A stretch of DNA of 64,000 bases from Rufibacter sp. XAAS-G3-1 (GCF_013623775.1 NZ_JABFAM010000007.1:248001-312000), one strand, 5' to 3'. Shown: positions 33,959 to 42,950, numbered from the stretch's first letter. A program made the numbers and translations. Notes: generated by a model not told the origin, from the letters alone.

Positions 33959-35479
33959 TTAATTATTCTCCGGTTTCATTTGCGGGAAGAACAACACGTC
34001 CTGGATAGATTGGGAGTTGGTCATGATCATGCTCAGGCGGTCAATCCCAATGCCCAAACCAGCGGTGGGCGGCATGCCGTACTCCAGCGCCCGCAGGAAG
34101 TCTTCGTCCAGTACCATGGCTTCCGTGTCGCCGCGTTTGCCCAGCTCTAGTTGCTCCTCAAAGCGGGCGCGTTGGTCAATCGGGTCGTTGAGTTCAGAGA
34201 AGGAGTTGCAGATTTCTTTGCCGTTGCAGATCGCCTCAAAACGCTCTACCAGGCCTTCTTTGCTGCGGTGCTTTTTGGCCAGCGGGCTCATCTCTACCGG
34301 ATAGTCGGTGATGAAGGTGGGCTGGATCAGTTGGCCTTCGCATTTCTCCCCGAAGATCTCGTCAATGATCTTGCCTTTCCCGATGTTCGGGTCTAGTTTG
34401 ATGCCCAGGCCAGTCGCGGTTTCGCGCAGTTGGGCTTCGTCCATCACCGAGATGTCAATGCCGGTGAAGTGCTGAATGGCTTCAAACATGGTGAAACGCT
34501 TCCAAGGGCGGGCGAAGTTAATGACGTTCTCGCCCACTTGTACCTCGGTGGTGCCGTGCAGCGCCAAGGCCACTTTCTCCACCATTTCCTCTACCAAATC
34601 CATCATCCAATAGTAGTCTTTGTAGGCTACGTACAGTTCTACCTGCGTGAACTCCGGGTTGTGGAAACGGCTCATGCCTTCGTTCCGGAAGTCTTTGGAG
34701 AACTCGTATACCCCGTCAAAACCACCCACAATCAGACGCTTCAGGTACAGTTCATTGGCAATGCGCAGGTACAAGGTCATGTCCAGGGTGTTGTGGTGCG
34801 TCTTGAACGGACGGGCGGCGGCACCACCGTACAAAGGCTGCAGAATTGGGGTTTCCACCTCCAGGTAGCCGCGCTCGTTCAGGTACGCGCGCATGGTGTT
34901 CACCAGCTTGGTGCGTTTGATGAAGGTGTCGCGCACGTCTGGGTTTACCACCATGTCTACGTACCGCTGGCGGTAGCGCAGTTCAGGGTCGGTGAACGCG
35001 TCATAGACGTGCTCTACGCCGTTCTCGTCTACTTCCCGCTTTACAATAGGCAGCGGTTTCAAAGACTTGGCCAACAGCGTGAGTTCTGTGACGTGCACTG
35101 AGGTTTCACCCACCTGCGTTTTGAACACGTAGCCTTTCACGCCGATGAAGTCCCCGATGTCCAGCATTTTCTTGAACACGGTGTTGTAGAGGTCTTTGTT
35201 TTCGCCGGGGGCGATGTCATCACGCGATACGTAGATCTGGATGCGGCCCGAGCTGTCCATGAGTTCGGCAAACGAAGCCTTGCCCATGACGCGGCGGCTC
35301 ATCAATCGGCCCGCCAGACTCACTTCCTGGTAGTTGTTCTGCTCCGGATCGTAGTTTTGCTTTATATCCTTGGCCGTGGCGGTCACGTCAAAAAGTTCGG
35401 AAGGGTAGGGGTTGATGCCCATCTTCTGGAGCTCTTCGCGCTCATGGCGCCGGCGTAGTTCCTGTTCGCTTAAATGCAT
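33959..35479 (-). CDS. lysS: Lysyl-tRNA synthetase (class II)
   Basis: 506 residues. An N-terminal OB-fold anticodon domain ([39 protein letters not shown]) precedes the class II catalytic core: motif 1 region [20 protein letters not shown], motif 2 [16 protein letters not shown] and motif 3 [12 protein letters not shown]. It charges tRNA-Lys. The full expected length is present. Both flanks consist of repeat modules, and the hairpin modules on the two sides are in opposite orientation. Confidence 0.97.
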   Translation of the reverse strand: MHLSEQELRRRHEREELQKMGINPYPSELFDVTATAKDIKQNYDPEQNNYQEVSLAGRLMSRRVMGKASFAELMDSSGRIQIYVSRDDIAPGENKDLYNTVFKKMLDIGDFIGVKGYVFKTQVGETSVHVTELTLLAKSLKPLPIVKREVDENGVEHVYDAFTDPELRYRQRYVDMVVNPDVRDTFIKRTKLVNTMRAYLNERGYLEVETPILQPLYGGAAARPFKTHHNTLDMTLYLRIANELYLKRLIVGGFDGVYEFSKDFRNEGMSRFHNPEFTQVELYVAYKDYYWMMDLVEEMVEKVALALHGTTEVQVGENVINFARPWKRFTMFEAIQHFTGIDISVMDEAQLRETATGLGIKLDPNIGKGKIIDEIFGEKCEGQLIQPTFITDYPVEMSPLAKKHRSKEGLVERFEAICNGKEICNSFSELNDPIDQRARFEEQLELGKRGDTEAMVLDEDFLRALEYGMPPTAGLGIGIDRLSMIMTNSQSIQDVLFFPQMKPENN

Positions 35480-35651
35480 GGAAACGGTCTTTCAGTTTTT
35501 CTAAAAATCAAAGCGCGAATTTCGGAAATTATTCCCATACATGGAGATGTACGGGAGTAATCCTTGCAATTCGTTTTTCTTAGTTTGGTATAGCTAGCGT
35601 GGCGGCGGCTTTCTGCGGAGCCCTTATGCTGGATTGTTGCATGGTTTCCCT

Positions 35652-35695
35652 TCGTGCGCCCAGGGAAGACTGGAACAGGGAAAGTAAGTAATGGA
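35652..35695 (+). repeat. Repeat module 1, fragment D
   Basis: Only the right end of module 1 (GGGAAGACTGGAACAGGGAA and on) is present, in the same orientation as copy B. Confidence 0.65.
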
Positions 35696-35757
35696 AGGAG
35701 GTGGCGCATATTAAACCCAATCACCTAAAGCATCTTCCATCACTGGTGAGATGCCTC

Positions 35758-35919
35758 CTGGCGCAAGCATCCGCTTTTGTCCGCACGCATGGCTGATTAG
35801 GGATTTGATCTGATTGAAACGCTGTTTTTAGTGTATTTTTAAGAAAAGAGGCTGGAAACAGGTTTTTCTAAAACAGAGGTTTAGGAATGTGTGCGGACAC
35901 AAGCGGACGCTCGCGCCAG
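35758..35919. repeat. Hairpin module, inverted and interrupted copy
   Basis: Arms 35758-35790 and 35887-35919 match the module at 33549, but the loop is 96 instead of 12 bases and contains a P-family palindrome. Flanks at 35710-35757 correspond to the reverse complement of the right flank at 33627-33680. Confidence 0.75.
35822..35861. repeat. Palindrome family P, copy 14, inside hairpin loop
   Basis: CTGTTTTTAGTG and GCTGGAAACAG with TTTTTAAGAAAAGA in the middle. A degenerate copy that appears to have entered the loop of the hairpin module. Confidence 0.55.
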
Positions 35920-35966
35920 AAACCAATGGAAGAAGGTAAATACTAGCAGCTATTGATTGTAATGCC

Positions 35967-36016
35967 TGTATTTTCCTGTAAAAGTGTATTCCCCTCCTTG
36001 GAGGGGTGGGTTCTGG
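35967..36016 (+). repeat. Repeat module 2, copy D
   Basis: CTGTAAAAGTGTATTCCCCT, CC and GGAGGGGTGGGTTCTGG. Diverged version of the module. Confidence 0.65.
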
Positions 36017-36050
36017 CGCTCCACGATCTCCCAAGTATTCATTCTGTTAG

Positions 36051-36208
36051 AGCATGTTTAAATTTCATCTTTGCGCTGCAAATGACCATAAAAAGAACCT
36101 GCGTTCGCCTTTCCCTCGCCCCGTAGCGCTGCTACGCGGCTCAAAAAACGCTTCCGCAGAACCTTTCTCTGGTCATTTTCGCCAGCAAACCTCAAATGTA
36201 AACAAGCT
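36051..36208. mobile_element. Candidate MITE, copy 2
   Basis: 158 bp running from AGCATGTTTAAATTTCATC to CTCAAATGTAAACAAGCT. It shares TCATCTTTGCGCTGCAAA, CATAAAAAGAACCTGCG and AGCGCTGCTACGCGGCTC with copy 1 at 9442-9603. Flanks TTAG (36047) and TTAG (36210) could be a target duplication, one base off the boundary. No open frame. Confidence 0.65.
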
Positions 36209-36233
36209 TTTAGTCTGGACATAGCATAAAAGT

Positions 36234-36269
36234 GTTTCGGGGCTGTTTTTAGAAGAACAGCCCCGAAAC
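36234..36269. repeat. Palindrome family P, copy 15
   Basis: GTTTCGGGGCTGTT and AACAGCCCCGAAAC. Perfect 14-bp arms in which the core is GGGG/CCCC instead of GGCC, a clear paired change. Confidence 0.85.
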
Positions 36270-36592
36270 GCAATAGGAGGTCTTAAACTGCTGAAAATGA
36301 AGCCTTGGTGCAGTAGTTTCAGTTTATCTCTATAAAAAGGGCATCTGAGAGGCTGGGGCTCGTCTGGGAAAGCCGTTTGGAAAATGGCACCACAATGGCA
36401 TTGTGGTCGGTGGGTATGGCAGGTGCACTCTACCCTTTTCCCTAGAAGTACAAGGCCGTACCAAACCAGGAGCAAAACAGCTTTTTTTGCCCGGGGGAGC
36501 CTATCTTTTCTGGATTATTCCCGAAAGGGGAGAAGGGAAGGCTTATCCTTCAGCGGCTTTAGCCGTTAAAGAGTGAAACATATCCCCAAGCT

Positions 36593-37060
36593 ATGAAATG
36601 TGAATTAAGTCTAATCTTTGAGGAAAACGACGGCACGCTCCGTTGGATCTTTAATATTCTGATTTACGCCCACCAGATAAGTGAGCCGCCGGTACGCAAG
36701 ATGCTACAGCCTACCTTGAAGGAGTTCCTGCACAAGCGCAGCTACCAGGAGGTGCTCCGTTTGGCCGAGACAGACATTGACGAGGGCGATTTCGTGCGTG
36801 ATTACCTTAAACAAAACCTTATCAAGTTCAATGCGGCGCAGGTGCGGGTGAAAGGCGAGAAAATCAAGTCCATCTGTTTTACCATTGAGCAAGCCGGGCA
36901 CATGCAGTCCGCCGCTGACCCCGGATCGGTTGAGCCAGAGGTGTTAGCGCTTTTTGAGGGACATGAACTGAAGCTGCGGCAGATAAACCATTGCGCCATT
37001 GAAGCCCTGAAACTTGCCGGTGCCAAGGGGGTGCAGATTGAGAAATTCAGCCATGAGTAG
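36593..37060 (+). CDS. Hypothetical protein, 155 aa
   Basis: Not recognised. It starts MKCELSLIFEENDGTLRWI, has no signal peptide or membrane helix, and is a mixed alpha/beta soluble protein with several charged helices (LKEFLHKRSYQEVLRLAETD) and the segment KGEKIKSICFTIEQAGHMQS. Base use resembles the surrounding genes, and it ends with a normal stop 75 nt before a palindrome. Its neighbour on the other side is a convergent unknown gene. I do not assign a function. Confidence 0.6.
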   Translation: MKCELSLIFEENDGTLRWIFNILIYAHQISEPPVRKMLQPTLKEFLHKRSYQEVLRLAETDIDEGDFVRDYLKQNLIKFNAAQVRVKGEKIKSICFTIEQAGHMQSAADPGSVEPEVLALFEGHELKLRQINHCAIEALKLAGAKGVQIEKFSHE

Positions 37061-37135
37061 GCGGTTCAATTTGAAGATGTGCAGATTTGAAGATGTGCAG
37101 AATTAGACGGGAATGGACAGGCGGGCCTAAAGTGA

Positions 37136-37167
37136 TTTCGGCCTGTTTTTATGAAAACAGGCCGAAA
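37136..37167. repeat. Palindrome family P, copy 16
   Basis: TTTCGGCCTGTTTT-TATG-AAAACAGGCCGAAA, perfect arms. It lies between two convergent stop codons, so a terminator role is possible. Confidence 0.85.
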
Positions 37168-37202
37168 AGCTAGTTGATATATTTCTCCGTGCACTTCTTC
37201 CA

Positions 37203-38240
37203 TTAAGCGGCGGCAGAGAGTTGCAGGGTAGTAGTTCCTGCAGGGAAGAGAGGTTCTACCATCTGGTGTAAGCGGTTCTTTACAAAGCTGCTGCGTAAGT
37301 GCTCCGGCAGTTCGGCCACCACTTTGCGGTATTTCTCCAAACCAATCGCTTGCGCTACGTAGCTCTCGTGCAGTCCGTTCATGTAGCTGACAATAGAGAG
37401 TAGGCACTCATGGAAGAGTTTGAAGTCTATCTGGGCTTCCACAAAGCGCTCAATCTCTTTCTGCGTAGACGAAATGCGCAAACGGCTCAGCAGATCAAAC
37501 AGCGTGGTGTAGCCCATGCGCCAGGTAATCTGCTGCCAGTGCTGCGAAGACCATTTGTCTAAGACTTTCCCGGTTTTGCTGCTTTTGATAGCCGTGGCCG
37601 GATTCTTCTGCACCTGCTGCCGGATAGCATTGGCCGTCAGTTTTCTGGTGGTGCGCAGAAACTGCCCAATCTGGGCCTGGGCCTCAATCTCTTTGCCGGC
37701 AATCTGCAACCCCGCTTTATAGCCCGCCAATGGCAACCGGTGTATGCTGAAATCATTGTACGCACCGGCGGCATAATACCCAATGGCCCTGGGGTAAGCG
37801 TTCTTCACCACCAACCGGCCTGCTTCTCTTTTGATAGCGGCCTCATGGTTGGTTTTGGTGCCCAGCGTGTACAGGAAAGCCTGCAAGCCGGCAAAGATGG
37901 AGTAATACGCCTGCGGAAACGTCCAGTGCAGGGCATTGCGCAGATACGTTTCATCGCCTAGCTCGGCGGTGGCGCGCAAGGCATACTCCGTACTCCAGCT
38001 ATTGTGCAAAATGCGGGCAAGTGCCTCCAGCTCCTGCTCAGATAAGTTGGCGGAATGTTGTCTGAAAAAGGCATTGTTCCTCAGGCCCGCTTCTTCCGGA
38101 CTATGGCTGATGTGGTAGTTGATGGCAAAAAAATAGTTCAGGAATACCTGGGCCGGAATAGATTTCCGCCAGGCAGAATCCTGTGGTTTTTGCTCCTCCT
38201 GGAAGAGCGGGATCACGTTTTCATCTAGTACCTTCTTCAT
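37203..38240 (-). CDS. Hypothetical protein, 345 aa
   Basis: Not recognised. A soluble, predominantly helical protein (ARILHNSWSTEYALRATAEL, TFPQAYYSIFAGLQAFLYTL, WRMGYTTLFDLLSRLRIS). Start chosen at MKKVLDENVIPL (38240); an upstream ATG at 38276 is possible. The Lys/Arg-rich middle (about 190-240) might contact nucleic acid, but that is a guess. Convergent with the gene at 36593. Confidence 0.6.
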   Translation of the reverse strand: MKKVLDENVIPLFQEEQKPQDSAWRKSIPAQVFLNYFFAINYHISHSPEEAGLRNNAFFRQHSANLSEQELEALARILHNSWSTEYALRATAELGDETYLRNALHWTFPQAYYSIFAGLQAFLYTLGTKTNHEAAIKREAGRLVVKNAYPRAIGYYAAGAYNDFSIHRLPLAGYKAGLQIAGKEIEAQAQIGQFLRTTRKLTANAIRQQVQKNPATAIKSSKTGKVLDKWSSQHWQQITWRMGYTTLFDLLSRLRISSTQKEIERFVEAQIDFKLFHECLLSIVSYMNGLHESYVAQAIGLEKYRKVVAELPEHLRSSFVKNRLHQMVEPLFPAGTTTLQLSAAA

Positions 38241-38415
38241 GTTTTTAAAACATATTTGAAGGAGGTTGAGTTGCATGTTTACTAATATTTTTGGTTTGAT
38301 ATTGTATTGATAATCAGTAATTTATGAAATAATTATAAGGTTGTTAGCAGGTGTTGAAAGTAGTTGTTTTGGGTGGTTTGCGGCAGGTTGAGAAAGCGGG
38401 TATTGTTTGGGTTGC

Positions 38416-38464
38416 CAGGCTTCAAATTCAAAGCCTGCCAGAACCTTTCTGGCAGGCTTTTTTT
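38416..38464 (+). promoter_or_regulatory. Possible attenuator in the ggt leader
   Basis: A rho-independent terminator (AAAGCCTGCCAGAA 38430-38443 paired with TTCTGGCAGGCTTT 38447-38460, then Ts) lies 82 nt before the ggt start and points toward ggt. Its left arm can also pair with the preceding CAGGCTT (38416-38422), so two hairpins exclude each other. Confidence 0.45.
38430..38464 (+). terminator. Strong terminator upstream of ggt
   Basis: 14-bp perfect stem with a three-base loop and a run of seven Ts on the plus strand. No plus-strand gene ends before it, so it ends either a short leader or a small RNA starting at about 38280-38400. Confidence 0.8.
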
Positions 38465-38505
38465 ATGCCGATATATTTCCTTACTTACACCTTCTGTGAA
38501 GTTCT

Positions 38506-38541
38506 GTTTTAGGGCTGATTTCATCAAAACTCCGGTAAAAC
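38506..38541. repeat. Palindrome family P, copy 17 (degenerate)
   Basis: GTTTTAGGGCTGATTTCATC and CTCCGGTAAAAC, 4 nt before the ggt start. Confidence 0.45.
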
Positions 38542-38545
38542 CATT

Positions 38546-40261
38546 ATGAAAAAACTTTTTACCTATTCCTTTATATGTCTGTGGCTCCTCTGGCAGTTCA
38601 CCGGCTGCAAACCAGCAGAGAAACCTAGTTCCTCCGCCCAAACCGAAACCGGGGCTACGGGTAAGAAAGGGATGGTGGTAAGCGCCCACCCAGAGGCGTC
38701 CCGCATTGGTCTGGAGATTTTGCAGAAAGGCGGCAATGCCTATGATGCCGCCGTTGCCACCGGTTTCGCTTTGGCGGTGGCGTACCCCGTAGCCGGCAAC
38801 ATTGGCGGCGGCGGCTTTCTGGTGTACCGCAAGCAAGATGGGGAAATAGGGGCCTTAGATTACCGCGAGAAAGCCCCCAAAGCCGCCACCCGTGACATGT
38901 ACTTAGACGCCCAGGGCAATGTGATCGCCGATGCCAGCACCCTGGGGCATTTGGCGGTTGGTGTACCCGGCGCAGTAGACGGCATGGTGGCCATGCACCA
39001 GAAACTGGGCAGCTTGCCATGGGCGCAGGTGGTACAACCCGCCGTTGACCTGGCTCGCAATGGAGTGGTTCTAACGGCGCGTGAAGCCCGCCTGCTCAAC
39101 AATACCAGAGAAAGCTTTCTTAAGGTAAATAAATTTACGCCGCCAGTGGTGAAAAATGCACCCTGGCAAAAGGGAGACGTATTGCCGTTGCCAGAATTAG
39201 CCAGTACACTGGAGCGCATTCGGGACAAAGGGCGGGACGGGTTCTATGCAGGCGAAACCGCCGATCTGTTGGTGAAGGAAATGCGCCGGGGAGGGGGCAT
39301 CATCTCCCATCAAGACCTTCAAGAATACCAATCTGTGTGGCGGCCTGCCATTACCGGTACTTACCGCGGCTACAAAGTGATCTCTATGCCACCGCCCTCC
39401 AGCGGCGGAATAGCACTGCTTCAGTTGCTTAACATGGTGGAGCCTTTTGACTTGAAGCAATGGGGCTGGCAGCAGCCTGCCACCGTGCATGTCATGGCCG
39501 AAGCCCAACGCAGAGTCTACGCCGATAGGGCTACCTACCTGGGAGACCCAGATTTCTTTCAAGTACCCGTTGCTGATCTTTTAAATACCCAGTACCTGAA
39601 AAGCCGGATGGCCACCTTTGACATGGAGCGGGCCACCCCCTCGGCGCAGGTATTGGCGGGGAAACTGCTGGCCCGGGAAAGCGACCAGACTACCCATTAT
39701 TCCATTGTAGACCAGTGGGGCAACGCGGCCTCAGTGACCACCACGTTGAACGGTAACTTCGGCTCTAGGGTAGTAGTGGAAGGAGCCGGATTTATCCTGA
39801 ACAATGAGATGGATGATTTCAGCGCCAAGCCTGGGGTGCCCAACATGTTTGGGTTGATAGGAGGGGAAGCCAATGCCATTGCCCCCGGCAAACGCATGCT
39901 AAGTTCTATGACCCCCACCATTCTGGAGAAAGACGGGGAGCTTTTCATGGTAGTAGGCACCCCCGGTGGTTCTACCATCATCACCTCGGTTTTCCAGGCC
40001 ATCTTAAACGTGGTAGACCACGGGATGGGCATGCAGCAGGCGGTAGCCGCGCCGCGTTTTCACCACCAATGGTTACCAGACCGCATTGAGACAGAAGCAA
40101 AGGCCCTTTCTCCAGAAGTAAGGGAAGCGCTCCAGAAGAAAGGCCATGCCCTGCAAAACAGAGGCAACTACGGCGCGGTAGACGGTATTCTGAGACTGAA
40201 AGACGGCACCTGGGAAGGAGGGGCCGACCCCAGGGGAGATGATACCGCCTTGGGGTACTAA
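38546..40261 (+). CDS. ggt: Gamma-glutamyltransferase, lipoprotein
   Basis: 571 residues. It hydrolyses or transfers the gamma-glutamyl group of glutathione and related peptides. The signal ends in a lipobox (WQFTGCKPAE). The precursor autocleaves before the nucleophile Thr382 in SDQTTHYSIVDQWGNA. ALAVAYPVAGNIGGGGF, DYREKAPKAATRDMY, NEMDDFSAKPG and LSSMTPTILEKDG are conserved parts of the family. It lies downstream of a strong hairpin terminator that could attenuate it. It is followed by a long bidirectional-type terminator (40346-40409). Confidence 0.95.
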   Translation: MKKLFTYSFICLWLLWQFTGCKPAEKPSSSAQTETGATGKKGMVVSAHPEASRIGLEILQKGGNAYDAAVATGFALAVAYPVAGNIGGGGFLVYRKQDGEIGALDYREKAPKAATRDMYLDAQGNVIADASTLGHLAVGVPGAVDGMVAMHQKLGSLPWAQVVQPAVDLARNGVVLTAREARLLNNTRESFLKVNKFTPPVVKNAPWQKGDVLPLPELASTLERIRDKGRDGFYAGETADLLVKEMRRGGGIISHQDLQEYQSVWRPAITGTYRGYKVISMPPPSSGGIALLQLLNMVEPFDLKQWGWQQPATVHVMAEAQRRVYADRATYLGDPDFFQVPVADLLNTQYLKSRMATFDMERATPSAQVLAGKLLARESDQTTHYSIVDQWGNAASVTTTLNGNFGSRVVVEGAGFILNNEMDDFSAKPGVPNMFGLIGGEANAIAPGKRMLSSMTPTILEKDGELFMVVGTPGGSTIITSVFQAILNVVDHGMGMQQAVAAPRFHHQWLPDRIETEAKALSPEVREALQKKGHALQNRGNYGAVDGILRLKDGTWEGGADPRGDDTALGY

Positions 40262-40345
40262 CCCGTTTCCGAAGAGCTTGCTTTCGCTTACGGTACTTAA
40301 AAACACCTGCGCGAGGCAATAATCTGTTTTTGATTCATTTTCTGA

Positions 40346-40409
40346 AAAAGAGGCTTAAAACAAATGCCTTCCCTGCTTGAAGAGGAGGCATTTGTTTTAA
40401 GCCTCTTTT
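40346..40409 (+). terminator. Terminator after ggt
   Basis: 24-bp perfect arms, AAAAGAGGCTTAAAACAAAT and its reverse complement, separated by 16 bases. The left arm shares GAGGCTTAAAAC with the P family, as if two palindromes had combined. Confidence 0.8.
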
Positions 40410-40586
40410 CTTGTAATAAGCCCCATTCTGAGCAACTGGTGTGAGGGAAACGCCAAGTGCTCTATTACAAAAGATGCTAATTCATTTAATTTTTTTTCAA
40501 GACGATTTTATTTCAGGATGCAGCAAGAAGTCGTTGATCCTTAAAAGATTAGTGAAGCTACAAGGCTAATTTTTTATGTATATATT

Positions 40587-40616
40587 TTTATGGGTGTATA
40601 TAGAAGGTTACATTTG
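40587..40616 (+). promoter_or_regulatory. Promoter candidate for porP/sprF
   Basis: TTTA (40587-40590), an 18-bp spacer and TACATTTG (40609-40616). The -7 box fits TAnnTTTG exactly. The predicted leader is about 120 nt. Confidence 0.5.
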
Positions 40617-40742
40617 CATGAACTTAAATTTTCAGTAGTCAGTTGTTTCTGCATCTATTGTAAACACAGCAGTTCTTAATTTTATTTCCCCCGCTCTACG
40701 CTTAGCTTAATTACTTATATTCCCTTTTATTAACCTTAGACA

Positions 40743-41648
40743 ATGAATCTGAAGCAAATTGCTGTCATAGGCTTGCTCCTGCTGGCTACTCGTGTAGCTC
40801 AGGCCCAGGTGAACCCCCAACGCATGGTGATCCCGCGCCTCTACCAACAAAATTATTTTTACCTGAACCCGGCTTTTGCGGGCGCAGAGAAAAGAAAGGA
40901 ATTAGGGGTAACCGGACACCTCAACTCCATTACCGGAAGAACCTCCTCGGCCCCGTTGTCTGTGATGGTGCATTACCAGGGCTTTGTAAATGACCTTAAT
41001 CCCAACGGTATTGGCATAGTGGGGGTATATGATCAGTTCGGCCCGTATTGGTTAGGGAAGTTAGGGTTTACCTATGCCAAACGTTTTAGGCTGGGGAACA
41101 ATAGCAGCGTTGCTGTTGGCGCGCAGCTTGCCGCTGAATACCTGAACGTAGACCTGGCGGAGAAAACCCGGGGCGATGAGAAGAAGATGGTGGGCCATGA
41201 CAATGACCTCAGGCCTGATGTTGACGCGGGTGTCTGGTTGAACGTGCATAATTTCTATGCCGGTGCCACCTTTGCCAGTTTACTGAGCCCTACCTACAAC
41301 TTAGTAGGCGATGCTGAGCACGAAGGCATCAGAGAAGTACTGGTGACCGCGGGTTACAAAATAGTCTTTGCCCATCAGTTCAGTCTGACTCCCTCATTCT
41401 TCATGGGGCAACCCCTCAAAGACGGAAAACAGGAATACCAGTTCGGGACAATGGCTAACATCAAGTTCCTGACGGCCGGGGTCAACTACCGCGGGCAGTT
41501 TGACAAGACCGCTCCCTGGAACGTGAGTGCCGGTCTAAATATCAAAGACAACGTGCAACTCACCACTACCTTTGATATAGTAACAGAAACCTCCGGAGTT
41601 GAGAAACCAGATCCACAGGTAGAAGCAAACCTAAGGGTTAGATTCTAG
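40743..41648 (+). CDS. Type IX secretion membrane protein, PorP/SprF family
   Basis: 301 residues. The signal peptide (MNLKQIAVIGLLLLATRVAQA) is followed by the start QVNPQRMVIPRLYQQNYFYLNPAFAGAEKR, whose YxLNPAfaG block marks the family, then repeated amphipathic strands of an outer-membrane barrel (FTYAKRFRLGNNSSVAVGAQ, SAGLNIKDNVQLTTTFDI) ending in RVRF. PorP/SprF proteins anchor and export gliding/secretion components of the type IX system. It is transcribed alone with its own promoter and a perfect terminator at 41661-41704. Which T9SS substrate it serves is not shown. Confidence 0.9.
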   Translation: MNLKQIAVIGLLLLATRVAQAQVNPQRMVIPRLYQQNYFYLNPAFAGAEKRKELGVTGHLNSITGRTSSAPLSVMVHYQGFVNDLNPNGIGIVGVYDQFGPYWLGKLGFTYAKRFRLGNNSSVAVGAQLAAEYLNVDLAEKTRGDEKKMVGHDNDLRPDVDAGVWLNVHNFYAGATFASLLSPTYNLVGDAEHEGIREVLVTAGYKIVFAHQFSLTPSFFMGQPLKDGKQEYQFGTMANIKFLTAGVNYRGQFDKTAPWNVSAGLNIKDNVQLTTTFDIVTETSGVEKPDPQVEANLRVRF

Positions 41649-41660
41649 TACTGGGAAACC

Positions 41661-41704
41661 ACCAAATAAAAAGGCTTGCCGTACGGCAAGCCTTTTTATT
41701 TGGT
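41661..41704. terminator. Perfect 44-bp terminator
   Basis: ACCAAATAAAAAGGCTTGCC-GT followed by its exact reverse complement. GC core and A/T outer part on both strands; it ends the porP/sprF transcript. Confidence 0.85.
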
Positions 41705-41786
41705 CTTCCTTTTTGGAAACGGCTGATTATCCTTGAAAACCCTTTCTGCGGGCGGTCAGTAAAAAGGAAAAACCACTCTCTGCTGT

Positions 41787-42950
41787 ATGGATCTCTCCTA
41801 TATCCTGAATGAACTTGGCGAAGACCGGGCCGCGTATTTCAATGCCGTAACTCCACCCATTATCCAGTCCAGCAACTTTGCGTGTAGAACCGTGGAAGAA
41901 ATGCGGTATATGCTGCAGCATGAAACCGAGGTGAACCTCTACTCCAGGGGCAACAATCCTACGGTAAGCATGCTGGAAGAGAAGCTGGCGGCACTGGAGG
42001 GCACGGAACAGGCCATTGCGTTTGGGAGCGGGATGGCGGCCGTTGCCGCGGCGGTGCTGTCACAGGTGAAGGCAGGTGACCATGTGGTGTGCGTCAAGAA
42101 GCCCTACATAGGCGCGAATAAGCTGATGCGCCATTTCCTGCCCCGTTTTGGCGTGGAGGTAACCCTGATAGACGGCACCAATGCCCAGAACTTCGCACAA
42201 GCCAGCAAAGAGAACACGGTGTTGTACTATCTGGAAAGCCCCAACTCGTTTACCTTTGAGCTACAAGACTTAGCCCAAGTGGCGTCTATTGCCAAGGCAA
42301 AAAACATTGTGACGGTGGTTGACAACAGCTTCGCCTCGCCTTTGTACCAGAACCCGGCGGCTCTTGGTATTGACCTGGTGGTGCATTCGGCTACCAAATA
42401 CATTGGCGGACACAGTGATGTGCTGGGTGGCGTGGTTTGCGGCACCCGCGAGCGGATACACCAGATCTTTAAGATGGAGTATATGGCGTTGGGTGCGGTG
42501 TTGTCGCCGCACGATGCCTGGCTTCTGTTGAGAGGGCTGCGTACCCTGCCCATCAGGATGGAGCGGGTGGCGCAAACTACCCGCCAGGTAGTGGCCTATT
42601 TGCAGCAAAGAGAAGAAGTGGCTGAGATTATCTGGCCTTTCCTGCCTCAGCACCCGCAGTATGCACTTGCCCAAAAGCAGCTACGCAACAATACGGGGCA
42701 ATTCACCATTAAGCTGAAAACTGATGACCTCAAGCAGGTAGAGACGTTCTGTGACAGTTTGCAACATTTTCTCATGGCGGCTTCCTGGGGTGGGCATGAG
42801 TCGTTGATTTATCCGGCGGCTGCCACTTATAAAGAAGGGAGCTACAAATCTGCTTTGCCTTTTACGCTCATCCGGTTTTATATTGGGCTGGAAGACTCTG
42901 AGTATTTAATCAAGGATTTAGGGCAGGCATTTGCTAAGATGGTGGGATAA
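41787..42950 (+). CDS. Trans-sulfuration PLP enzyme (Cys/Met metabolism family)
   Basis: 387 residues. NLYSRGNNPTVSMLEEKLAA and GTEQAIAFGSGMAAVAAAVL are the start of the PLP fold, and VDNSFASPLYQNPAALGIDL precedes HSATKYIGGHSDVLGG, whose Lys (about 204) binds PLP. The family includes cystathionine gamma-synthase, cystathionine beta/gamma-lyase, methionine gamma-lyase and O-acetylhomoserine sulfhydrylase, and the sequence alone does not decide. Cytoplasmic. Not in an operon with neighbours I can identify. Confidence 0.88.
   Translation: MDLSYILNELGEDRAAYFNAVTPPIIQSSNFACRTVEEMRYMLQHETEVNLYSRGNNPTVSMLEEKLAALEGTEQAIAFGSGMAAVAAAVLSQVKAGDHVVCVKKPYIGANKLMRHFLPRFGVEVTLIDGTNAQNFAQASKENTVLYYLESPNSFTFELQDLAQVASIAKAKNIVTVVDNSFASPLYQNPAALGIDLVVHSATKYIGGHSDVLGGVVCGTRERIHQIFKMEYMALGAVLSPHDAWLLLRGLRTLPIRMERVAQTTRQVVAYLQQREEVAEIIWPFLPQHPQYALAQKQLRNNTGQFTIKLKTDDLKQVETFCDSLQHFLMAASWGGHESLIYPAAATYKEGSYKSALPFTLIRFYIGLEDSEYLIKDLGQAFAKMVG

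Larger units (their letters stand above)
35480..36592. other. 1113-bp intergenic region, repeat cluster
   Basis: Contains a module-1 fragment (35652-35695), the hairpin module in inverted orientation and interrupted (35758-35919), module 2 (35967-36016), the second copy of the MITE candidate (36051-36208) and a P palindrome (36234-36269). The final 320 bp before the next gene show nothing recognisable. Confidence 0.75.
40262..40742. other. 481-bp intergenic region between ggt and porP/sprF
   Basis: It begins with the ggt terminator and continues with A/T-rich DNA that contains the promoter match at 40587-40616. No gene. Confidence 0.65.

Noticed and set aside
33959-35479. lysS as cargo of a composite transposon, because repeats lie on both sides
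   Set aside because: No transposase is present, the repeats are intergenic families seen elsewhere in the window, and lysS is a housekeeping gene of normal composition.
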